This document shows, in pieces, positions 56,844 through 64,000 of a DNA stretch of 64,000 nt. Within the stretch, counting starts at the first letter, position 1. Each line of letters begins with the position of its first letter. The translations under genes and the position numbers were made by a program. The stretch is taken from contig NC_081412.1 of the NCBI RefSeq assembly GCF_030272615.1, positions 696,636,083 through 696,700,082 on the forward strand. Reading direction: 5' to 3'. Below the pieces are notes generated by a model that had not been told where the DNA came from, searched no databases, and was given only the letters and a program-made list of their open reading frames with translations. Origin of the DNA: Cryptomeria japonica (lineage: Eukaryota > Streptophyta > Pinopsida > Cupressales > Cupressaceae).

Positions 56844-59800
56844 ATGATGGAGAAGGAAGGTTCAAAGTTTAATAGAGAGAACTACAGGATATGGAGTGAC
56901 AAAATGAAAATTTATATCAAGAGTTTGGGAAGCTAGTATTGGGATCATGTAGATACTAAGTATATTGCACCTACTAGGATGTTGACTGATGATCAGAAGA
57001 AAGAGCAACAAGAAAATCATCAAGCATTGGAAACTATTATCAGTTCTTTGTCTGATGCAAAATATGTAGATGTTCATGGTCTTGAAACTGCATATGAGGT
57101 ATGGAAAAAACTTGAAGAGATTTATAGCAATGATGAACATGTTAAGATTGCTAAAGAGGAGAGTCTAAGAGGAAAATTTTATGACATGCAGATGGCTGAA
57201 GGTGAGAATATCCAACAGTATGATCAAAGGATAAAATAGATAGTTGGTGAAAGTAAGAGTGCAGGAGGTAAAGTGGAAGATTCCATGGTGATCAGTAAGG
57301 TACTGAGAACCCTGCTACCAGTCTATGCTTTTCGAGTTGCAGCTATTCAGGAGTTGAAGTCCATTGACAAAACTAAGGTAACTCTTGACTCCATCATTGT
57401 CAAGCTTATTGCTTTTGAATTAAATGGTTATGATGGTAATGTACAAAAATCCGAGTCTGCATTTAGAGCTTCTATTTCTAACCCATCTGTGAGAAAAAGT
57501 AGAGATGCCAGTCACAGTTATGAATCCAAATCTAGCAGAGAAAATGATGATGAAGACAGTTTATTTGAGCTTGAAGCATTATTGGCCAAGTGTTTGCCTA
57601 GAGGTATAGGTAAATATAGAGGCAAATTACCTTTGAAATGTTTTGCATGCAACAAGATTGGGCACATTGCTGCTGATTGCCCTAATGGTGATAATGTTGG
57701 TATTTTGGTATGGTTTTGTCATTGATGTCAACACCTATTGAAAACTAGCACTTTGGAGATCCAACAACATTCACCGGCAAGCAAGTAACTATTGCATAGT
57801 TACTGGTATATGTTTCACCGACAGGATATAATGTTCACCGGTGCCTGGAATGATATGGAAGACACTTGGTAATGTCAAAGACATCGTGTGGACACTTTGT
57901 TTTGAAGAATTAATCATTGGTATATTCATATTTACATATTTTCTTTTACTGGCAAATAGGTCCAGGGTTATCTAGGGTTACACCAGCAGGTTTATCTTTT
58001 CCAGATCAGCATGGCACGCTATGGAGATGATTTATTATTGATGTAAATGCATTAAGCTGACATGTTTAATCAGTTATTGCTTCAGATATTATATTGTATG
58101 TAAAATATTTTTATTGTAATATCTTGTAGAGCCGACCTACTAAAATTGGTCTTAGGTTATGGTATAAATGTAAGATCTTATTTGTAAGATCGAATGTGGA
58201 ATGTGAAAAAGAATTGTGTGAAGGTATATGCGAGATTAAGCAGAGGTATACATGAAGACATCATTTGAAGGTGAAGCTAGGTTTTTGTAGAAGCATATCA
58301 GCATTACACCGGTACTGAATCTAGCATATGAAGATGTTGTTTTGTGCAGTACATTCTTATTGGATTTAACCATCCAACTGTAGTAAGTGTGACTCCCATT
58401 TTGTGATTGAGCAATGAGCTCTAGGCTGTTGGCCTTTCTGCATTTGCAGACCCCATTTATGTACACTTACTATCTGCAGTAGTATCATCTAATTGTGGGT
58501 AAGGTTTCCCACCGTGGTTTTTCCCCTTACAGGGTTTCCACGTACAAAATATTGGTGTTATGTGTTGTGGATGAATTTATGTTTATGTTTCATGCATTAA
58601 TCTTTACCGGTATAGCAATTTACTGTTAACACTGTCTAACGGCACACTTAACTGGTTTATCGGTATTAAGTATTAAGTTGGTTAATTGGTTTTTGGTTTG
58701 AATTTATTAGACAACTGATTCACCCCCCCCCCCTCTCAGTTGTCTCCGGGACCTAACAGATAATGAGCACAAGAGAGAGAAATTCAAGAAGTACAAGGGT
58801 AAAGGCAAAATAGATTGTCTTATTGTTGTTGATGGTGGTATCACTAATGAGGAATCTACTGGTGATACTAATGAAGAAATTGTGTTTGTAGCCATTAAAG
58901 AAGAGATGTCAGACCAGAAGGCATTAGTATCCAGGATGGATAACTTTGATGATTGGATCATTGATAGTGGTTGTTCACATCACATGACCGGTGATCGGAG
59001 CAAATTTTTTCTCTAAAGGAATTTGATGACGGAGTTGTAAGATTTGGTAATGACTCACCTTGCATGGTTAAAGGTAAGGGAACTATTTCTCTTAATGGAA
59101 AGAGTAGTGCAAATGATGTCTACAGGGTTGAAGGTTTAAAGCACAATCTTTTGAATGTGGCACAATTCAATGACAAAGGATACTCATTGGAATTTAAAAA
59201 AGGTATGTGCAAAATCTATGACAACAAAGGTCAATTGATTGCAACTGGAAAGCAAAATAAAGATAACTTATTTCATTTTAATCCTAAAGTCAGCAACTCT
59301 TTAATTGCAAAGATAGATGATAGTTGGCTTTGGCATAGGAGATTTTTGTCATGTAAACTTTGATAACATTGTTAAAGTGAGTAAGTCCAAGATAGTGAGA
59401 GGTTTACCTCAGTTAGACAAACTGGTTAATGATCTGTGCAAAGAATGTCCATTGGGAAAGATGACATCCTCAACTTTCAAGAGAAAATCTTTTTCAGCAG
59501 AACATTTGTTAGATTTGGTTCATACAGATATTTGTGGACCAATAAGAACAAAAAGTATTAAAGGTGACATATATTTTATGATCTTCACTGATGATTGCTC
59601 AAGGATGATGTGGGTCACATTCTTGAAGGATAAGGCTAAAGCTTTTGGTAACTTCAAGGAATTCAGGGCCTTAGCTGAGAAAGAGAGCGGTAAGAAGATA
59701 AAGTGTCTGAGGATAGATCAGGGTGGTGAATTTACTTATGAGGAATTCACTAGGTATTGTGAAGAAAATGGTATCAAGCAGCAACTTTATGCACCAAGGA

Positions 59801-62007
59801 CACCACAACAGAATGGTATTGCAGAGAGAAACAACCGGTCAGTTGTTGAAGTTGCTAGGATGATGTTTATATAAGGAGGTGTAGCGAAAAATTTCTGGAG
59901 AGAAGCTATCAACACAACTGTCTACACTATGAACCGGATTCTGGTAAAGAGAGGTAAGGACAAGACTCCTTATGAATATTGGTATGGTAGATCACCTCAT
60001 GTTAGTTATTTCGGAATATTTGGAAGCAAATGTTTTATTAAGAGAGGTGACTATATTAGCAAATTTGAGGCTAAAAGTGATGAAGGTATATTTCTTGGCT
60101 ATTCCACCAAGAGTAAGGCCTACAAGTGTTTTAACAACCAGACAAAGAGAATTTTTGAGAGTGCTAATGTTCAAGTGGATGAATTTCCTGAAGTCTCAGA
60201 AGGAACCAGTTCAGAGAAAAAGGATGAAGATCCTTGCATTTTGATTTTGGAACCAGAAATTGTGAAATCTAAAACCGACAAAGCAAATATTGATGTACTA
60301 GTTCAACTGGAACAGATAAATTCAGAAGAAGATGATGATAATGAAGAAGATGAACCTGAAGATAATGATCATGTTATTCCAAGATATGTGAGACTGAATC
60401 ACAATCCTGAACAAATTATTGGGGATAAGGGTGCTGGAGTACTAACCAGAAGAAGAATCAGAGATAATTCTTGCATGATCTCGACTATTGAACCAAGAGC
60501 TGCTAAGGAAGCATTTGGTGATGATCATTGGGTTAAATATATAGAGGAGGAATTAGATCAAATTGAGAAGAACAACACATGGACCCTAGTACCCCGACTG
60601 GTAAATAAAAATGTGATAGGGACTAAGTGGGTTTTCGAGAACAAGTTAAATGAAGATGGTGTTGTGGTTCGCAACAAATCTAGGTTGGTATGCAAAGGTT
60701 ATGCACAAAAGGAAGGAGAAGACTATGGTGAAAATTTTGCACCAGTGGCAAGACTGGAAAGTGTCAGAACTTTACTTTCATTTGTTGCACAAAAGAAATT
60801 CAAGGTATACCAGATGGATGTTAAGTCAGCGTTTTTGAATGGGATACTTGAAGAAAAAGTATACATTGAGCAACCAGATGGTTATGTTTTGACTGATAAG
60901 AAAGATATGGTATGCAGATTGCATAAAGCTTTATATGGATTAAAGAAGGCACCGAGAGAATGGTATGAAAGGATTCATACACATCTAATGAAGATAAGCT
61001 TTTTGAGAACCAGTGATGATAGTAACATTTATCTCAAATCTGAAGGAGATCAAATACTAGTCAGCGAAGTATTTGTTGATGATATCATATTTGGAGGTAA
61101 TGATGACATGAGCAACAGTTTTGCAGATGAAATGAAAAATGAGTTTGAAATGTCTTTAGTGGGGGGAATAAATTTTTTCATAGGCTTGCAAATACAACAA
61201 ATGAAGAATGGTATTTTCATCACACAGTCTAAGTATGTGAAGGAGGTCTTGAAGACATTTGGCATGATTGACTGTAATTTAGTTGGGACACCTATGGTTA
61301 CAGGTTGCAAGTTATCTAAGGAAGATGAGTCCAAATCTGTTGATGAGAAGGAATACATGTCAATGATTGGAAAATTGCACTATGTTGTTCACAACAGACC
61401 GAACATAGCTCATGCAATTGGCATAGTTGCTAGATTCCAGAAGAATCCTAAAGGAAACACATTTGATAGCAACCAAGAGAATTTTTAGATAATTGAAAGG
61501 TACTGTTGATTATGGGTTATGGTATCCATATGGAGGAAATTTTGACTTGAAGGTGTACACAGATGCAGATTGGGCAGGAAATGTTGATGACCGGAAAAGC
61601 ACAATCGATGGAGCATTTTTTCTTGGAGGAAGGCTTGTTTCATGGAGTAGTAAGAAGCAGAGTTGTACTTCACAATCTACTACTGAAGCTGAGTATGTTG
61701 CAGCTTACATGAATTGTACATAGGCTATTTGGATGAGGCACATTTTGGAAGGTTTAAGATGAAGATTTCAAAACCTATAAAGATTTTATGTGATAATACA
61801 AGTGCCATAAATATTTCTAAGAACCCTATTTTGCACGCACGAACCAAACATATTGAATTGAAGTATCATTTCTTGAGGGAAAAAGTTCAGAGTAAAGATG
61901 TGATCTTAGAGCATGTTTCTACCAAGGAGCAGCTTACACATATTTTTACTAAACCTCCACCCAAGACTATTGTCGAGTATCTTAGAAGTCAGTTAAGTAT
62001 GATGTAG
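56844..62007 (+). pseudogene. gag-pol: Element C gag-pol polyprotein, interrupted
   Basis: ATG at 56844 (another at 56847). Gag has TAG near 56934 and at 57237. The zinc knuckle CFACNKIGHIAADC is at 57639-57680, followed within 15 bases by the solo LTR. After it come protease DSGCSHHM (58963-58986), pre-integrase (59064-59363) and integrase with D at 59527, D at 59716 and E at 59824 (35 residues between the last two). A TAA at 59872 stands where element A has Gln. Reverse transcriptase lies within 59929-61488, with VDD at 61075-61083. RNase H is at 61493-61900 with TDADWAGN and DNTSAI. Shifts occur near 59010, 59340, 61480 and 61760. The 59317-61488 frame is open except for that TAA, so C is younger or better preserved than A. 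Confidence 0.9.
57695..58758 (+). repeat. Solo LTR in element C gag, target duplication GATAA
   Basis: 1,064 bases with TG..CA ends (TGTTGGTATTTTGG to GACCTAACA), flanked by GATAA at 57690-57694 and 58759-58763. Removal restores the gag register just after the zinc knuckle. It contains a perfect stem-loop at 58513-58542 and a long C run (about 58722-58733). Its end CTCAGTTGTCTCC matches the solo LTR at 17370-18551. Confidence 0.9.
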
Positions 62008-62111
62008 ACTACATCAGTCCCAGAGCTCCTTGCAGAATTTTACAGAAGGATTGGTGTAGAAATGGATGTATTCCACAAGGGGAGCATCACATTACATGTT
62101 TTACTTTCAAT

Positions 62112-62136
62112 TTGGCATTGTTGTCAAAGGGGGAGA
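62112..62136 (+). promoter_or_regulatory. Upstream polypurine-like motif, element C
   Basis: TTGGCATTGTTGTCAAAGGG then GGAGA, about 155 bases inside the 3' LTR; the same in element A. Confidence 0.5.
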
Positions 62137-62266
62137 AGTATTGTGTGATTATGGGAGGAGAACCAGCGACAAGCTGAAGACAGAGAGGACATGTGAATAC
62201 TTGGTAATGTAAACCAAGATTCCTATTCACAATCACACAACAAATAATGGTATTAATATTTGTATT

Positions 62267-62290
62267 GCCATCAATGCCAATGAGGGAGAT
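62267..62290 (+). promoter_or_regulatory. Polypurine tract of element C
   Basis: GCCATCAATGCCAATGAGGG then AGAT, adjoining the LTR start TGTTGG. Confidence 0.85.
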
Positions 62291-62615
62291 TGTTGGCATT
62301 TGCATGAAGATTGAATTAATGATTTATTATGTTGTCATTGATGTCAATTGAATTGGTAATGATATTGTTGATATTGTTGTAATATTGTTACTATAACCGG
62401 TAGGAAGAATCTGTGAGGAGAACAGGTAATCGGTGTAACGGTATGAACCTTATCTATTGATTTAACCAATAAACCCTACCTATTGTTTTTTATAAACCCT
62501 AACCGATCAAATTTATTGGTTATATTGGTTTATGATTTGATGATGAACGGTAATGATGATGACATGCATGATTATTGTATGAAGACAATTCCAAGAGATT
62601 TTAGCGAGTTGTTGT
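62291..62615 (+). repeat. 3' LTR of element C, first part
   Basis: Starts TGTTGGCATTTGCATG, aligns with 55458 onward, and has a small insertion relative to it at about 62482-62510. Cut at 62615 by an A-family LTR. GTTGT (62611-62615) is the expected left target duplication of that insertion. Confidence 0.85.
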
Positions 62616-64000
62616 TGATAACTCAATGATGAACCAATAGTACCAAACCAGTACTGAGAGGGGGGGTGAATCAGTACACACAAAAATACAATCCAAAACC
62701 GGTTTGACAGCAAATTCTTCAAATGACTGGCAAGCAGTGATACTAGTTGAAACAGACTACAACCGATAAGACCCAGAACAACTAAAACAATCATAAACTG
62801 GTCACTCACTAAGCTTTCCTCTTAGCTCAATACTACAATACCATTACACCCTCATGCATGAATAGGTAAACTATCATCTGATCTTCACAATAGTTGGTTC
62901 AGTATGTTTTATAGACAGGCATAAAACACAGAACCATCATATGCTCAACAGGTAATAACAAAGCATCACAAGACAAAAACATCACACATGCCACACATAT
63001 TTTTCACGTGGAAACCCAACTGGGAAAAACCATGGTGGGGATGAATACCCACAATCTGCTTTTGAACTCTTTAGAACTCCACTTTGTTAGGAGCCTTGTT
63101 CGGTTAAAGACATTACAATAGGTTTTGCTAGGAACCGATCATGTTACAGATCACCCGATTAAGGGATGGCTACAATACCCGGTTAAGGGTTAAACCCGGT
63201 TAGGGTTACCTTGTTAGAGGATTTCAAGAACTCAATAGCTAAAGGATCTCCAGAGCTCTATAGCTTCCCATAACTCATTAACTTCGAGTTACCCGGTTAA
63301 GGGATTTGAATCAAGCCGGTTAAAGCTACCCTGTTAAGGGATTTGTATCAAGCCAATTAAGGCTACCTTGTTAAGGGATTTCACAACTATTGAAGTGGTT
63401 AGAGATCAACAGGAATTACAATGATCTGGTAACAACACTGAATGCTAATGCAGATCCGTTTTGGCTCCTCTTCACCTTCTGCACATTCACTTTGCAGGTA
63501 TCTCTTCTCTCCTTTGGTCTGGCAAGAATCACGTATCACTTCCCTTGGATACACACTCACAACTTTTTCCAACAACCTTAGAAAGAAACACAACATCGAC
63601 CTTATAGGAAACATACAGGTCAGTAGCAAAAACCCTAAACCCTAAACCTGTTAGGTTAAGCAATTCAAGCGATTCAATCCTGACCGTTGAATCATACTGC
63701 ATTAAATGCAACAATTTTGAATTGATCTCAAGACATTCTCCATCGTCCATTATCCACCGATTTCATGGCAGCTGATAACCCATCACGTATTATCACTGTT
63801 TGACAAACTTCGCACATTCCTGAGGTAGATAGGAATAGTCTTCTTCATGCAAGATCCTTCACGCGCACAAAGCTTACATGGCAACATGACCTATTCTTCG
63901 TTATACTGTTAACTCATCACACAAAGATCACTGATTGAGTCACATAGGCTTGAGGTACTCCAACCAGAAATCCTGAAGTGGAAACTACCTATCAACTGGT
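62616..64000 (-). repeat. A-family LTR on the minus strand, runs off the window
   Basis: The plus strand begins TGATAACTCAATGATGA, the reverse complement of the end of element A's LTR, and follows it in reverse for 1,385 bases, leaving about 150-200 bases outside. The stem-loop is at 63007-63034 and the C run (as G) at 62659-62665. Whether this is a solo LTR or the 3' LTR of a whole element cannot be told here. The doubled CCCTAAA near 63631 is part of the LTR. Confidence 0.85.

Larger units (their letters stand above)
55458..62615 (+). mobile_element. Element C: Copia LTR retrotransposon, 3' LTR interrupted
   Basis: 5' LTR 55458-56774, primer site, gag-pol (56844-62007), polypurine tract, and 3' LTR from 62291, which is cut at 62615 by another LTR. 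A solo LTR sits in gag (57695-58758). It is closely related to element A in protein but has its own LTR family. It was inserted in H's 3' LTR. The right target duplication is outside the window. It carries fewer stops than A in the integrase-RT part, where one frame is open for 519 codons. Confidence 0.9.

Overview
The window is plant nuclear DNA made almost entirely of nested LTR retrotransposons. No host gene, tRNA, rRNA or CRISPR array could be supported. The 1-2 kb LTRs, deep nesting, AT-rich spacers and repeated runs of C inside Copia LTRs suggest a large, repeat-rich genome. A gymnosperm such as a conifer is my best guess, but this is inference only.

Layout, oldest to youngest where insertion order can be read. 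(1) 1-2079 is probably a Gypsy-type LTR that cut into the gag of element E (2080-7538, +), a Copia-like element with no pol genes. (2) 7539-14150 holds a decayed Copia gag-protease (element D) split by a solo LTR with target duplication GATAT, and then a DUF4283 (LINE ORF1-like) reading frame. (3) A Gypsy pol fragment with G-patch and the start of reverse transcriptase (element I, about 14640-16189) is cut by Gypsy element H. H begins at 16190 and reaches past the right edge of the window. (4) H's 5' LTR is split by a solo Copia LTR (17370-18551, -) and by element B (18681-33598, -; target duplication GAGCT). B is itself split by Copia element A (23435-30898, +; target duplication GAATC). (5) H's gag-protease frame is split at codon level by a 16.5 kb composite of two related Gypsy-type elements, F and G (36280-52814; one target duplication, GTTGT). 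(6) H's 3' LTR (from 54514) is split by Copia element C (55458 onward). C carries a solo LTR in its gag (target duplication GATAA), and its 3' LTR is cut by an A-family LTR that runs off the window.

Only A and C show a full Copia order: gag, protease, integrase with DD35E spacing, reverse transcriptase with VDD, and RNase H. B, E, F, G and H have LTRs (plus primer site and polypurine tract where visible) but no reverse transcriptase or integrase. Instead they carry extra open frames. B and E share a long second ORF of a family I do not recognise. F has a 942-codon Gln/Pro/Ser-rich frame. G has an antisense plant mobile domain (PMD) frame with an acidic, coiled-coil tail. H has an acidic frame after its protease. 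The likely working relationship is that pol-less elements use enzymes from pol-bearing relatives: B and E share primer site and polypurine tract with A and C.

The most interesting system is the B/E family, in which the unknown ORF2 lies between repeated polypurine-like motifs. Also notable are a covarying stem-loop conserved in nine LTR copies and an excess of TAG stops at Gln codons, which fits deamination at methylated CAG sites.
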